A DNA stretch of 64,000 nucleotides from Bacillus pseudomycoides (GTDB taxonomy: Bacteria > Bacillota > Bacilli > Bacillales > Bacillaceae_G): the NCBI RefSeq assembly GCF_002551005.1, contig NZ_NVOY01000005.1, positions 10,016 to 74,015 of the forward strand, read 5' to 3'. The notes beneath the pieces are model-generated. The model was not told the DNA's origin. It saw only the letters and a program-made list of their open reading frames with translations, and searched no databases. The position numbers were made by a program, and so were the translations under genes. Below, in pieces: positions 26,510 through 37,100 of the stretch (the stretch's first letter is position 1; every line of letters starts with the position of its first letter).

Positions 26510-27679
26510 CTATCTATGCTGTAACACCGCAAGTAACTTCTCTTGACTATACATCCAAACAGTAATAACTAAACAAGCAAGTGCTACTTCAGATAACGCC
26601 ATAAATCCAATTGCATAATGGCCTGTCAGTTGGAATAATAACGTTAAGATTAATGGCGGGAAGAAACCACCAAGTCCACCAAGTGCCGATACAAGACCAT
26701 TTACAATACCAGCTTGCTTGGAGAAATACATTGGTACAAGTTTAAAGATTGTTCCATTTCCAGTACCAGCGCAAAAAGCAACTAATAAACAACCGAATGT
26801 GTATACATTCATCTTTGGCATGAATGATAAAATAATTCCTGCTAATGTTAAACCGGTAAAGACAAAGATTAAAATTTTAAATGGATTAAATTTGTCGCCG
26901 AGCCAGCCGCCAATTGGACGCATAATTGTTGCTAATGCAATAAAACCAGCTGTACGTAATCCCGCATCTACTTTCGCTAAGCCGAAGTGAGATACGAGGA
27001 AGTTCGGTAAATAAACTGTAAATGCGACGAACGAACCGAAAGTTAAGAAATAGAAAATACATAAGAACCAAAGCTTTTCATTTTTATAAACGCCTTTAAT
27101 TTGTTCCGTTAATGATGTATTTACCTTTTTCTCGTTACGATCTCCTAACAGGAAGTTTGCTAATGCAAATGCAGCGAGTAAGATTAAGTACATTTGTACC
27201 GTTGTTCTCCAGCCAAATGAAGTTGCAAGTACTGGTGCAAGAAAGGATGTAACCGCTGTTCCTATATTTCCTATTCCGTATATACCGTTTACAAAACCAT
27301 GTTTTTCTTTCGGATAGTATTTCAGAAGAGATGTTACCCCTACAGAGAATACAGCACCGCCAATGCCAGCAAATAAACCGCCAATAATTAAATCTAGCAT
27401 CGATGTTGCCATACTAATATAAAAGACAGGGAATAATAGAATAATAAAACTAATAAAGAATAATTTTCTTGCTCCGTAACGATTGGTCCAGTAACCAATT
27501 GGAATGCGAAGAATAGAGCCTAAAATCACTGGTACTGCCGTGACAAGAGAAATTTGCCCCGCTGTTAATGCAATGTCTGCTTTAATAAATGGCATTAAAG
27601 AAGATAAAATCACCCATACCATAAAGCCAAGTATAAGATTTGAAGTTTGTAATCCTAACTGAAAATTCGGATTTTTCAT
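26510..27679 (-). CDS. narK: Nitrate/nitrite MFS transporter NarK
   Basis: 389 residues, 12 membrane helices, MFS nitrate/nitrite porter family. Diagnostic segments are RIPIGYWTNRYGARKLFFIS (motif A region), AGIGGAVFSVGVTSLLKYYP and AFCAGTGNGTIFKLVP (the second nitrate signature with GxGNG). It probably exports nitrite and/or imports nitrate for the Nar enzyme encoded at 34-40 kb. It lies downstream of moaD on the same strand with a hairpin between. ATG 27679 with GGGGGAGAG upstream. Anaerobic control by Fnr is expected, but the only nearby half-match (27698-27713) is too close to the start to be convincing. Confidence 0.92.
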   Translation of the reverse strand: MKNPNFQLGLQTSNLILGFMVWVILSSLMPFIKADIALTAGQISLVTAVPVILGSILRIPIGYWTNRYGARKLFFISFIILLFPVFYISMATSMLDLIIGGLFAGIGGAVFSVGVTSLLKYYPKEKHGFVNGIYGIGNIGTAVTSFLAPVLATSFGWRTTVQMYLILLAAFALANFLLGDRNEKKVNTSLTEQIKGVYKNEKLWFLCIFYFLTFGSFVAFTVYLPNFLVSHFGLAKVDAGLRTAGFIALATIMRPIGGWLGDKFNPFKILIFVFTGLTLAGIILSFMPKMNVYTFGCLLVAFCAGTGNGTIFKLVPMYFSKQAGIVNGLVSALGGLGGFFPPLILTLLFQLTGHYAIGFMALSEVALACLVITVWMYSQEKLLAVLQHR

Positions 27680-27730
27680 CAGTCTCTCCCCCTATTTTGT
27701 TCAATATTTCACATTTTCTATTGCTTCCCT

Positions 27731-27764
27731 CCTGCCTAATCACGTTCTTTCATGATTAGGCAGG
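27731..27764 (-). terminator. Strong hairpin between moaD and narK
   Basis: Perfect 12-bp stem CCTGCCTAATCA / TGATTAGGCAGG with a 10-nt loop, right after the moaD stop. There is no clean U-run on the minus strand. It may be a partial terminator or a processing site that separates narK expression from the mo genes. Confidence 0.6.
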
Positions 27765-27770
27765 AAAGAA

Positions 27771-28004
27771 TCACCCGCCGCTTACCGGTGGAATCAATGC
27801 AACTACATCACCATCTTGGATGATATCATCTTCATTTGCATATTCCTCATTAATTGCTACCATTGTGTGCTGAGAAAGGGAGACATTGTAGTCTTTCGTT
27901 ACAAGTTCCTTCAATTCTGCTACGACAAGGTTTTGTGCATCAATTTGTAATTGATGTGTTCCAGCTTCTTCTTGTAAATGAGCAAATAATAATACTGTAA
28001 TCAT
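27771..28004 (-). CDS. moaD: Molybdopterin synthase small subunit MoaD
   Basis: 77 residues, ubiquitin-like sulfur carrier ending in the required Gly-Gly (ALIPPVSGG). The C-terminal glycine is thiocarboxylated by the MoeB-type enzyme and hands sulfur to precursor Z on MoaE. The start was set at ATG 28004 (MITVLLFAHLQEEAG), which overlaps the moaE stop in ATGA form and gives the normal family length. Part of the moeA-mobB-moaE-moaD run. Confidence 0.95.
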   Translation of the reverse strand: MITVLLFAHLQEEAGTHQLQIDAQNLVVAELKELVTKDYNVSLSQHTMVAINEEYANEDDIIQDGDVVALIPPVSGG

Positions 28005-28471
28005 TTCGCATTCTCCTTTCCTGGTTCTCCGTTTGGATACGGTGTTTGCTCTAATTGATCGCCAATCCATTTCTCACCGTCTTCCCAAAACTCTTTCTTC
28101 CAAATGGGAACAATTTGTTTAATGCGCTCCATAATATACTCATTCGCTTCATATGCCGCTTTTCGATGCGGCGTCGATACAGCAACAACAACGGCAATAT
28201 CAGAAATTTGCAATGTGCCAATGCGATGTGAAATTGCCACATATGTTCCTGGCCATTTTTCTTTCGTTTCTTCTCCAATTTTGGCAAGCATCTTTTCAGC
28301 CATTGAACGATACGCAGCATATTCTAGGTAAAGCGTCCGTCGTCCTTTCGTAAATTCGCGCACTGTACCAATGAATGTCGTCACAGCACCACATTCACGG
28401 CGAATCACTTTCTGCGCTACTTCTTCAATAGAAATCGGTGTATCCACTACTTCAAAATACGTCTTTGTCAT
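28001..28471 (-). CDS. moaE: Molybdopterin synthase catalytic subunit MoaE
   Basis: 156 residues. Family motifs are CGAVTTFIGTVREFTKGR near the N-terminus, LYLEYAAYRSMAEKML, HRIGTLQISDIAVVVAVS, HRKAAYEANEYIMERIK and PIWKKEFWEDG, the last with the catalytic lysine of the KKE segment. It joins sulfur from MoaD to cyclic pyranopterin monophosphate. The start was set at ATG 28471, overlapping the mobB stop by 4 bp. Translational coupling on both sides is likely. Confidence 0.95.
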   Translation of the reverse strand: MTKTYFEVVDTPISIEEVAQKVIRRECGAVTTFIGTVREFTKGRRTLYLEYAAYRSMAEKMLAKIGEETKEKWPGTYVAISHRIGTLQISDIAVVVAVSTPHRKAAYEANEYIMERIKQIVPIWKKEFWEDGEKWIGDQLEQTPYPNGEPGKENAK

Positions 28472-28989
28472 TTTGCATCCCTCATTCTTTGGACGAACCA
28501 ATTTATAAACTTTTCATCTTCTGTTATATGAAAAACTTGATAGCTTTCTTGTCTTGTTTTTAAAGCCTCCTCCCATACAATAACAGCGATCACATTTTCT
28601 ACACTTTCTAATAAAGAAGCATCTTCTTCTGACCGAAGTAAAACAACTTTCGGGTATCGTTCTTTTTTATATCCTTCAACGATTATGACTTCCGCTTCAA
28701 AGCATGTATACAAACGAATGAGTCTTTCTAAAGACCAGTCGCTCTTAGCGGATAAAGATAATAATCCGTCCCCTTCCACTGCACTAACAATCGCTCCAGC
28801 TTGGCGATGACGTTCGCTATCTTTTTGCAGCGGCAATTCTGGATATCCTCCGTGCCCATGATGCTTAACCGCGCCTACTTTCACACCTTCATTCGTTAGC
28901 GCTTTAATCAACTTCTCTGTCAAAGTTGTCTTCCCACTATTTTGATATCCTACGATTTGTAAGACTGGAACGGCTCTTTCCACGGCCAC
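28468..28989 (-). CDS. mobB: Molybdopterin-guanine dinucleotide biosynthesis protein MobB
   Basis: 173-residue P-loop GTPase-like adaptor. Walker A is [18 protein letters not shown] near the N-terminus. KVGAVKHHGHGG and DSERHRQAGA follow, typical of MobB. The segment EVIIVEGYKKERYPKVVLLR is the other family hallmark. It assists formation of the bis-MGD cofactor used by NarG. The GTG start at 28989 overlaps moeA by 40 bp; a second GTG at 28983 is also possible. Confidence 0.93.
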   Translation of the reverse strand: MAVERAVPVLQIVGYQNSGKTTLTEKLIKALTNEGVKVGAVKHHGHGGYPELPLQKDSERHRQAGAIVSAVEGDGLLSLSAKSDWSLERLIRLYTCFEAEVIIVEGYKKERYPKVVLLRSEEDASLLESVENVIAVIVWEEALKTRQESYQVFHITEDEKFINWFVQRMRDAK

Positions 28990-30242
28990 TCACTTCCTTG
29001 CTCTGCATCTAATAAAAGGACGGTAACAGTCATACCTTCTTCAAAACCACGCGTGCCACCTGGCAGAACGATAAACGCATTCGCATCGGCAAGTGAAGAA
29101 ACAGCACTGGATTTATCAAGTCCAACTGGCACGACTTGCAGCCTTCCGTTTTCAATTTCTACTTTCCCTCTAACAAAGCGTGTAAATGGATTTGCTTTCG
29201 GGAACCCCTTCATTAAAATAGCATCACCGCGGTACATATGAGGCTCTTTCATATGTAGAAATGTTCGAACAACCGGACGTACAAACAATTCAAATCCAAC
29301 ATAGCAAGCAGATGGATTCCCTGATAATCCAAATAGTAACTTTCCATTTACTTCCGCTACTGTCGTTACACTTCCCGGGCGCATCGCTACTTTATTGAAC
29401 AGTACGTTCGCTCCAAGCTTTTCATAAATAGCTGGTAAGTAGTCATAATCACCAACTGACACACCGCCTGTCGTAATGAGAATATCGACTTCTTCCATTG
29501 TCTTTTTTACCATCTCATAGCAAGTATCAAAGTCATCTGCGAATTGCCCGTAATACCGAACCGTTCCGCCTGCTCGCATAATTTGCGCAGCGATCATATA
29601 TGAGTTACTGTTGCGAATTTTCCCCGGTTCAAGCGGCTGATGAACTTCTAACAATTCACTTCCTGTCGTCACAATTCCAATAACCGGACGCTTTACGGTG
29701 GCTACTTCACTATAGCCAAACGTTGCAAGAAGCGCTGCCACTCCTGGGTTAATCATCGTTCCTTTTTCAACAAGCACATGATGCTTCCTGACATCTTCAC
29801 CCTTGCGTGAAATATTATCGCCTGACTGAAACGGACGCTTCAATTTCATATATGTCTTTTCGCCTTGTTGAAATCCTTCCGTAAGCTCAAGCATGACAAC
29901 CGCATCACAGCCAGTTGGAATCGCTGCACCAGTCATAATTCGCACCGCTTGAAAAGCCTTCACTTCCTCCGTAAAAACAGAACCAGCACCAATTTCTCCA
30001 ACAACTTCAAATTCGGCCGGATGTTCATAACTTGCTTTTTGTGTATCTTCTGCCCGAACCGCAAAACCATCGTACGGCGATCGGTCGAAATGAGGCACAT
30101 CATGATCGGCAACTACATCTTCCCCAAGAATTCGTCCATAACTTTCCGTAAGCGGTACGCGCTCAATTTCTCCGCGCTGTGCATACTCCATCACACTTGC
30201 TACTGCATCGCTAACAGCAATTGGTATTCGTTTTTCTAGCAT
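28950..30242 (-). CDS. moeA: Molybdopterin molybdenumtransferase MoeA
   Basis: 430 residues, inserts molybdenum into adenylated molybdopterin. Signature pieces are [62 protein letters not shown] and [16 protein letters not shown]. The domain order (I-IV) and length fit. The start is one of two adjacent ATG codons (30245 or 30242) behind GGGGTGAAA; the second gives [10 protein letters not shown]. It is divergent from moaC and first of the moeA-mobB-moaE-moaD unit. Confidence 0.95.
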   Translation of the reverse strand: MLEKRIPIAVSDAVASVMEYAQRGEIERVPLTESYGRILGEDVVADHDVPHFDRSPYDGFAVRAEDTQKASYEHPAEFEVVGEIGAGSVFTEEVKAFQAVRIMTGAAIPTGCDAVVMLELTEGFQQGEKTYMKLKRPFQSGDNISRKGEDVRKHHVLVEKGTMINPGVAALLATFGYSEVATVKRPVIGIVTTGSELLEVHQPLEPGKIRNSNSYMIAAQIMRAGGTVRYYGQFADDFDTCYEMVKKTMEEVDILITTGGVSVGDYDYLPAIYEKLGANVLFNKVAMRPGSVTTVAEVNGKLLFGLSGNPSACYVGFELFVRPVVRTFLHMKEPHMYRGDAILMKGFPKANPFTRFVRGKVEIENGRLQVVPVGLDKSSAVSSLADANAFIVLPGGTRGFEEGMTVTVLLLDAEQGSEWPWKEPFQSYKS

Positions 30243-30337
30243 CATTTTCACCCCGCATTTGCAAAATATCACATCTTCATTACAATTTTTGTTGTACAAT
30301 GCTAATCATAATAGCAATTACTTCAAGGAGGAATTTC

Positions 30338-30826
30338 ATGTCTTCATTTACTCATTTTAACGATCAAGGCCGTGCCAAAATGGTCGATATTAGTGATAAG
30401 AAAATTACTGTGCGAACAGCTATCGCTCGTTCTAGCATCATTGTGACGAAAGAAATTTATGATAAAATCACCCGTAATGAAATTGGAAAAGGTGATGTTC
30501 TAGCCGTTGCCCAAATTGCCGGTATTATGGCAGCAAAGCGCACTTCTGATATTATTCCCATGTGTCATCCACTCCTTCTAAAAGGTGTCGATATTTCCTT
30601 TGACTGGCATATTGCAGATGAACAATATCGTTTGCTTATTGAAGTAAAAGTGAAAACAGAAGGCAGTACTGGTGTTGAAATGGAAGCCTTAACAGCTGCT
30701 TCTGCTACCGCTCTTACTGTATATGACATGTGCAAAGCTGTCGACAAAGGCATGATCATCGGCGAAACATACTTGCTTGAAAAAACAGGCGGCAAAAACG
30801 GTGATTATTCACGAAATCTATCTTAA
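30338..30826 (+). CDS. moaC: Cyclic pyranopterin monophosphate synthase MoaC
   Basis: 162 residues, second step of molybdenum cofactor synthesis. The conserved parts are [36 protein letters not shown] and [20 protein letters not shown], followed by KAVDKGM. AAGGAGG lies seven bases before ATG 30338, which decides the start. It is the only plus-strand mo gene here and is divergent from moeA. Its promoter must lie in the 95-bp gap between them. Confidence 0.96.
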   Translation: MSSFTHFNDQGRAKMVDISDKKITVRTAIARSSIIVTKEIYDKITRNEIGKGDVLAVAQIAGIMAAKRTSDIIPMCHPLLLKGVDISFDWHIADEQYRLLIEVKVKTEGSTGVEMEALTAASATALTVYDMCKAVDKGMIIGETYLLEKTGGKNGDYSRNLS

Positions 30827-30863
30827 ATTTTCTCGTTGAATCCAAAGGTACTCACCTTTGGAT

Positions 30864-31877
30864 TCAACCTATGTAACGTGCATATAGTCGTTTTGCCACT
30901 TGTATATCATTTGTACCATGAACAAAGGCCCGCCCATCTTGAAATAAAACGAAGCGATATTCATCAGCGTGAAATGATAATAAGTACGGCGTCCTCTGTA
31001 CTGGCACGCTTTTTTGTAAGCGCTTTTCTATTTCTTCTAAGTTAAGAGGCTGATTTATGCCTGGGCGAATCTGAACTGTATTACGGCCGCATAATACTTC
31101 TGTTTTCGTTTGCGCTTCAAACGTTAAGCTTGGATATGTACGAAGTTTGCCGCATGATAGACAGTTTTCTTTTTTCTGCCTGTTTACTTTAAATGCCATA
31201 TACTGATTGTTCCAAAGATCAAATGATACCATCGTTTCTCTTAGTGCTTCAAAGTCTCCAACTAATATTTTTAAAGCTTCAGCAACTTGATACGCAACAA
31301 CCATTTGCACGGCTGGTTGAATAATTCCCGCTGTATCACACGTTGCACCGCTCGTTGGATGCTCCATTAAACAGCGAAAGCACGGTGTTTGCCCTGGAAT
31401 AATCGTATACGTTACACCGTAACTCCCAACGCAGCCACCGTATATCCACGGAACGTTATACTTTTGTGAAATATCGTTAATAAGAAGACGCGTATCGAAA
31501 TTATCTGTCGCATCAATTATGATATCCACATTTTGCACAAGCTGTTCCATTTCTTGCACCGTTACATCCGTTACAACTGGCTCAATGTTTACGTCAGAAT
31601 TTATTCTCCTCAAATGCTGCGCCGCTGCAATTGCTTTTGGTACATAACGCCTCGCATCTTCTTCCGTATATAATTGCTGCCTTTGTAAATTACTCCATTC
31701 AACGTAATCGCGATCTGCAATTGTCAACTTGCCAATTCCTGCCCGAACAAGTGCCTCAGCATTTGCTGTACCAAGTGCACCAGCACCGATAATGAATACA
31801 TGTTTTTCACTTAAATTGCGCTGACCAGCTTCCCCAATCTCTGAAAATAGTATTTGCCGTGAGTACCGCTCTTGCAT
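30864..31877 (-). CDS. moeB: MoeB/ThiF-type adenylyltransferase
   Basis: 337 residues, E1-like enzyme that adenylates the MoaD C-terminus. The nucleotide site is FIIGAGALGTANAEALVRAG. The R-finger region is YSRQILFSEIGEAGQ. Zinc cysteines are in CFRCLMEHP and CLSCGKL. DATDNFDTRLLIND is the ATP/Mg segment. The extra C-terminal about 80 residues carry no clear rhodanese domain. A role in thiamine or MoCo cannot be split by sequence, but the position right after moaA (15 bp) supports MoCo. Confidence 0.9.
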   Translation of the reverse strand: MQERYSRQILFSEIGEAGQRNLSEKHVFIIGAGALGTANAEALVRAGIGKLTIADRDYVEWSNLQRQQLYTEEDARRYVPKAIAAAQHLRRINSDVNIEPVVTDVTVQEMEQLVQNVDIIIDATDNFDTRLLINDISQKYNVPWIYGGCVGSYGVTYTIIPGQTPCFRCLMEHPTSGATCDTAGIIQPAVQMVVAYQVAEALKILVGDFEALRETMVSFDLWNNQYMAFKVNRQKKENCLSCGKLRTYPSLTFEAQTKTEVLCGRNTVQIRPGINQPLNLEEIEKRLQKSVPVQRTPYLLSFHADEYRFVLFQDGRAFVHGTNDIQVAKRLYARYIG

Positions 31878-31892
31878 CTTAACCCCTTCTCT

Positions 31893-32906
31893 CTATCCGC
31901 CAATATATGACATTTCAATTTTCGGGCGGCTATTTGCACTTTCTTCCGTTCGTTCATCTGAATAACGATCATTACGCTTATTCCACACATCTTGCACGAT
32001 TTGAAACAACTCCTCATCATCTATCCCATTGCGGATAAGCGTTCGCAAATCTGTTCCTGTCGTTGCAAATAAACAAGTATACAACTGCCCCTCTGCTGAA
32101 ATGCGTGCTCTCGTACAAGAAGAACAAAATGATTCAGAAACAGAGGTAATAAAACCAACTTCAGCCTCGGTTCCAACATATCGATATCGCTTGGCTACTT
32201 CACCGAAATAATGAGGATCTAACGGTTCAATTGGATACATACGTCCAATCATATCGATTAACTCTTTCTTTGTAATGACTTGTTCAAAGTTCCAGCCGTT
32301 CGTACTTCCAACATCCATAAATTCGATAAAGCGAAGAGGGATGCACTGCTCTTTACAATAAGCGGCCATCTTCAAAATTTGGTTATCATTCATTCCCTTT
32401 TTCACGACCATATTGATTTTGACTTCTAAGCCGGCGGATCTTGCTTCTTCAATTCCTCGTAATATAGGTTTTGTACTTACATTGCGGCCATTAATACTTC
32501 GAAACACATCATCATCTAACGCATCTAAGCTGACGTTTACTCGCTGTAAACCTGCTTCTTTTAACGCCTTTGCCTGCTTCGTTAAATGAATGCCGTTCGT
32601 TGTCAGCCCAATATCTGTTAAGCCTTCTAATTTCACAAGACGTGTAATGAGCTGTGGTAAATCTTTACGGAGTAACGGTTCGCCGCCAGTTAAGCGAATT
32701 TTCTTGACGCCCATGCGAACAAAAAGCTTAGCTAATCGCTCAATCTCATCAAACGTAAGCAGAAACTCTTCCTTTAAAAACGCATAATCTGGCCCAAACA
32801 CTTCAGCCGGCATACAATACGTGCACCGAAAATTACAACGATCAATGACAGAAATGCGTAAATCTTGAAGTGGACGCTGCCATACATCTACAATCTTCTC
32901 AGTCAT
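31893..32906 (-). CDS. moaA: GTP 3',8-cyclase MoaA (radical SAM)
   Basis: 337 residues. The radical-SAM cluster is in [12 protein letters not shown] (CxxxCxxC). The SAM segment is [15 protein letters not shown]. The second 4Fe-4S cluster near the C-terminus is [17 protein letters not shown], and the protein ends in Gly-Gly (MSYIGG) as in active MoaA. It turns GTP into 3',8-cyclo-dihydro-GTP. The start is ATG 32906 ([15 protein letters not shown]), because AAGGAGGGG lies directly upstream; an open extension of 36 codons is not conserved-looking. It leads the moaA-moeB unit and is divergent from fnr. Confidence 0.96.
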   Translation of the reverse strand: MTEKIVDVWQRPLQDLRISVIDRCNFRCTYCMPAEVFGPDYAFLKEEFLLTFDEIERLAKLFVRMGVKKIRLTGGEPLLRKDLPQLITRLVKLEGLTDIGLTTNGIHLTKQAKALKEAGLQRVNVSLDALDDDVFRSINGRNVSTKPILRGIEEARSAGLEVKINMVVKKGMNDNQILKMAAYCKEQCIPLRFIEFMDVGSTNGWNFEQVITKKELIDMIGRMYPIEPLDPHYFGEVAKRYRYVGTEAEVGFITSVSESFCSSCTRARISAEGQLYTCLFATTGTDLRTLIRNGIDDEELFQIVQDVWNKRNDRYSDERTEESANSRPKIEMSYIGG

Positions 32907-33048
32907 CTTCACCCCTCCTTCTTGCTGTATATAAACTTTTATTCTATTATAATATATTTTTAAACTAGGGTGGTTTTGCTCTTGCACTTTATCTTTTTTT
33001 GGGCTGTCTTTCATTTGTCTTCATCATAAAAAAGAACAACAATCTATG

Positions 33049-33066
33049 TTGTGATATTTCTCACAA
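33049..33066. promoter_or_regulatory. FNR-type palindrome between moaA and fnr
   Basis: TTGTGATATTTCTCACAA is a perfect TGTGA-N6-TCACA palindrome, the FNR/CRP consensus in Bacillus. It is about 145 bp upstream of the moaA start and about 140 bp upstream of fnr. It could serve fnr autoregulation, moaA, or both. Confidence 0.75.
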
Positions 33067-33205
33067 CAATTTCCTCATTCAAAAATTCTTCACAAATCTG
33101 TTCAAAAACTATTCACAATTTGGAAAAGGAAAAAAACGCTTGCATTTTCACTATATTTATATTCAAAATAAGAAATAGACTATTCGGAAAAGAGGGGTGA
33201 TTGCT

Positions 33206-33898
33206 GTGGCAAACAGTACTGCATTATCAAATGATTTAAAAGAATTACTCGCATCTGTTGAATATAAAATGCAAGTGAGCAAAGCCCATTATATTTTCCA
33301 AGAAGGTGTGGAGGCGAAAGAACTATATATTATTCACTCTGGAAAAGTGCAAATTAGTAAAATTAGCGCCGACGGTCAAGAATTGACACTGCGCATTTGT
33401 TCGGAGAATGATATTATTGGAGAACTTACATTATTTACAGAAAACGCCAAATATTTATTAAATGCAAAAGTTCTTGAACATGCAGAAATCGGCGTCATTA
33501 AGCGGGATGCATTGGAAAAAGCATTGATGGAAAAACCAGCTCTTGCCTTTGAATTTATGAAGTGGGTTAGTGAACATTTACGAAGAATGCAAACGAAGTT
33601 TCGTGATTTAGTATTACACGGTAAAAAGGGAGCACTCTACTCCACTCTCATTCGCATGACGAATAGTTATGGCATTTTAAAAGAAGATGGTATTCTTATC
33701 GATCTGCCATTAACGAACCAAGAGCTTGCAAACTTCTGTGCAACCTCCCGTGAAAGTGTCAATCGTATGTTAAATGATTTAAAGAAACAAGACATTATTT
33801 CTATCCATAAAGGCAAAATCACCATTCATAATTTACACTTTTTAAAATGTGCAATCGCTTGTGAAGATTGCCCTACTTCTATTTGTAGTATTGAGTAG
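33206..33898 (+). CDS. fnr: Anaerobic regulator Fnr (Crp/Fnr family)
   Basis: 230 residues. The N-terminal cyclic-nucleotide-binding-type beta roll contains YIFQEGVEAKELYIIHSG and IIGELTLF. The winged-helix reads LTNQELANFCATSRESVNRML. The C-terminus has the cluster LKCAIACEDCPTSIC. In the Bacillus type of Fnr the C-terminal cysteines (not N-terminal ones) hold an oxygen-sensitive 4Fe-4S cluster, so this fits a direct oxygen sensor. The start is GTG 33206, eight bases after GAGGGG; the earlier GTG at 33197 overlaps that site. It lies immediately upstream of narG, whose promoter has FNR boxes. Confidence 0.93.
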   Translation: MANSTALSNDLKELLASVEYKMQVSKAHYIFQEGVEAKELYIIHSGKVQISKISADGQELTLRICSENDIIGELTLFTENAKYLLNAKVLEHAEIGVIKRDALEKALMEKPALAFEFMKWVSEHLRRMQTKFRDLVLHGKKGALYSTLIRMTNSYGILKEDGILIDLPLTNQELANFCATSRESVNRMLNDLKKQDIISIHKGKITIHNLHFLKCAIACEDCPTSICSIE

Positions 33899-33960
33899 CA
33901 TTCTATTGAGATGCTACTTTTTTCTTTACCTCTACTTTACATACAAAACATACTTTGTGA

Positions 33961-33976
33961 TGTGCAAAATGTCACA
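33961..33976 (+). promoter_or_regulatory. Second FNR-like site upstream of narG
   Basis: TGTGCAAAATGTCACA matches TGTGA-N6-TCACA with one mismatch. It lies about 68 bp upstream of the perfect site at 34029-34044, centred near -110 of the predicted narG start. Confidence 0.5.
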
Positions 33977-34028
33977 CCTTCTCTATTTTCCCCTTACATT
34001 CTCAAGATTTTTTGACAATCTGTTGAAC

Positions 34029-34072
34029 TGTGATAGATATCACATCTCTATTTTGCGTGCCCTCTTATAGTG
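34029..34072 (+). promoter_or_regulatory. narGp: FNR-dependent narG promoter
   Basis: TGTGATAGATATCACA (34029-34044) is a perfect FNR palindrome. A TATAGT -10 box lies at 34066-34071 and there is no good -35 box. With a start near 34078 the site is centred near -41.5, the class II activator position. The narG ATG follows at 34111. Confidence 0.8.
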
Positions 34073-34110
34073 AAAGTAAGCAAGAGAGACGCAATAAAGG
34101 AGTGAACAAT

Positions 34111-37100
34111 ATGAAAAAGAAACTATCACCACTCATGCAACGTTTAAAATATTTTTCTCCAATAGATCGTTATAACGATAATCATACGCAAGAAACGTAT
34201 GAAGACCGAGAATGGGAAAATGCCTATCGAAAACGATGGCAACATGATAAAGTAATCCGCTCCACACATGGTGTAAACTGCACCGGTTCTTGCAGCTGGA
34301 ACATATACGTAAAGGATGGAATTGTCACTTGGGAAGGACAAGAGCTAAATTATCCGTCTACTGGTCCTGATATGCCAGACTTTGAGCCACGCGGATGTCC
34401 GCGCGGAGCAAGCTTTTCTTGGTACATTTATAGTCCGCTTCGCGTGAAATATCCATATGTACGCGGCGTCCTTTGGAATATGTGGCAAGAAGAACTGCAA
34501 AAACATGAATCGCCGTTAGATGCTTGGAAAAGCATTGTTGAAAATCCAGAAAAAGCACGCGCATATAAAAGTGCTCGCGGAAAAGGCGGCTTCATTCGTG
34601 CAAATTGGGATGAAGTATTACAGCTCGTTGCTGCTTCCTTACTATATACAGTAATCAAGTATGGTCCAGATCGAAATGTGGGCTTCTCGCCAATTCCTGC
34701 GATGTCAATGTTAAGTCACGCAGCAGGCAGCCGCTTTATGCAGCTTATGGGCGGGCCGATGCTGAGCTTCTACGATTGGTATGCTGACTTACCGCCAGCT
34801 TCACCGCAAATTTGGGGTGATCAAACAGACGTGCCAGAAAGTAGTGATTGGTACAACGCTGGCTACATTATGACATGGGGCTCTAACGTGCCGCTAACAC
34901 GGACACCAGATGCCCACTTCTTAGCAGAAGTGCGCTATAAAGGAACGAAAGTTGTTTCTGTTAGCCCTGATTTTGCCGAATCAACAAAATTTGCTGATGA
35001 CTGGATCAGCGTAAAACAAGGAACAGACGGTGCACTTGCAATGGCAATGGGACACGTTATTTTACAAGAATTCTACGTGGACAAACAAGTAGACTACTTC
35101 ATAAATTATGCAAAACAATACACAGATTTCCCATTCCTCGTCACGTTAAAACAGCAAGAAGGTCAATTTGTTGCAGATCGTTTCTTAAATGCCACTGATA
35201 TCGGCCGAGAAACAAAGCTTGGCGAATGGAAACCTGTTCTTTGGAACGATAACAGTCTTGATTTCGCTACGCCACACGGCACAATGGGATCACGCTGGGA
35301 TAACGAAAAAAAATGGAACTTACGCTTAGAAGATGAACAAACAGGTGAAAAAATTGATCCACGTCTTTCTTTACTTGGTATGGAGGATGCAATTGGAACC
35401 GTACAAATTCCATACTTTTCTGATGACGGAAATGAAGTATTAGAACGTACCATTCCAGTGAAAAAGATTACAACGCCAAATGGAGATCTTTTCGTAACAA
35501 CTGTCTATGACTTAACATTAGCAAACTACGGCGTCGACCGCGGTCTTGGTGGCCCAGAACCGAAGAGCTTTGATGAAGATGCTCCGTTTACACCAGCATG
35601 GCAAGAAAAAATGACAGGTGTAAAACGAGAACTTATTATTCAAATCGCTCGTGAATTTGCGCAAAATGCCATTGATACAAATGGACGCTCGATGATTATT
35701 GTCGGCGCTGGTATTAACCATTGGTTTAACTCTGATACAATTTACCGTGCTGTCTTAAACCTCGTTCTGCTTGTTGGCGCACAAGGGGTCAACGGCGGCG
35801 GCTGGGCTCATTATGTCGGCCAAGAAAAATTACGCCCGGCAGAAGGTTGGCAAACCATTGCAACTGCAAAGGATTGGCAAGGTCCACCGAAACTACAAAA
35901 CGGTACATCCTTCTTCTATTTCGTTACAGATCAATGGCGCTATGAAGATACACCAGTTGGACATTTAGCATCACCAGTTGTCGGCAACTCACGTTATCAA
36001 CATCACGGTGATTACAATGTGTTGGCCGCAAGACTCGGCTGGTTACCATCCTATCCAACATTCGAGAAAAACGGAATTGAATTATATAAAGAAGCGGTCG
36101 CTAGCGGTGCAACGACCCAAGAGGAAATCGGGAAATATGTTGCGCAGAAGCTAAAAGACAAAGAGCTCAAATTTGCGATTGAAGACCCTGATAACAAAAA
36201 CAACTTCCCGCGCAATTTATTCGTATGGCGTGCGAACTTAATCTCAAGTTCTGGGAAAGGACACGAGTATTTCTTAAAACATTTATTAGGTACAACAAAC
36301 GGATTAATGAACGACGATAGTGATTCATTACGACCAGAGGAAATAAAGTGGCATGAAGAAGCACCTGAAGGAAAACTAGATCTACTTATCAACTTAGATT
36401 TCCGTATGGCAGGAACAGCACTATACTCTGATATCGTTCTTCCTGCTTCAACGTGGTATGAAAAGCATGATTTAAGCAGTACAGATATGCATCCATTCGT
36501 GCATCCATTTAATCCGGCAATCGGTTCACCGTGGGAAGCTCGTTCTGATTGGGATATTTTCTGCTCCCTTTCAAAAGCAGTTTCTGATTTGGCACAAAAA
36601 TTAGACCTTGAGCCAATGAAAGAAGTTGTTGCAACGCCGCTTCTTCACGATACACCGCAAGAATTAGCACAGCCGCTTGGACAAATTAAAGATTGGAGCA
36701 AAGGAGAATGTGAACCAATCCCAGGCAAAACAATGCCGCAAATTCATGTTGTGGAACGTGATTATAAAACGATTTATGACAAAATGACTGCACTTGGACC
36801 AAACGTTGGAAAGCAACCGATTGGCACGAAAGGCATCTCTTGGTCTGCGGAAAAAGAATATGAACAATTAAAGAGTAAATTAGGTGTCATCCGTACAGAT
36901 TCTATCGCAAAAGGATGTCCTAACATAACAGAAGCAATCAATGCTGCTGAAGCAGTCTTAACTCTTTCTTCGACGACAAATGGTCATATGGCAGTAAAGG
37001 CATGGGAAGCGCTTGAAAAACAAACAGATTTACAACTGCGTGATTTGGCAGAAGAGCGCGAAGAAGAATGCTTCACATTTGAACAAATTACAGCGCAGCC

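Noticed and set aside
27698-27713. TGTTC-N6-TCACA as an FNR site for narK
   Set aside because: Two mismatches and a centre only about 26 bp from the start codon, so it cannot be in an activating position for a promoter before narK.
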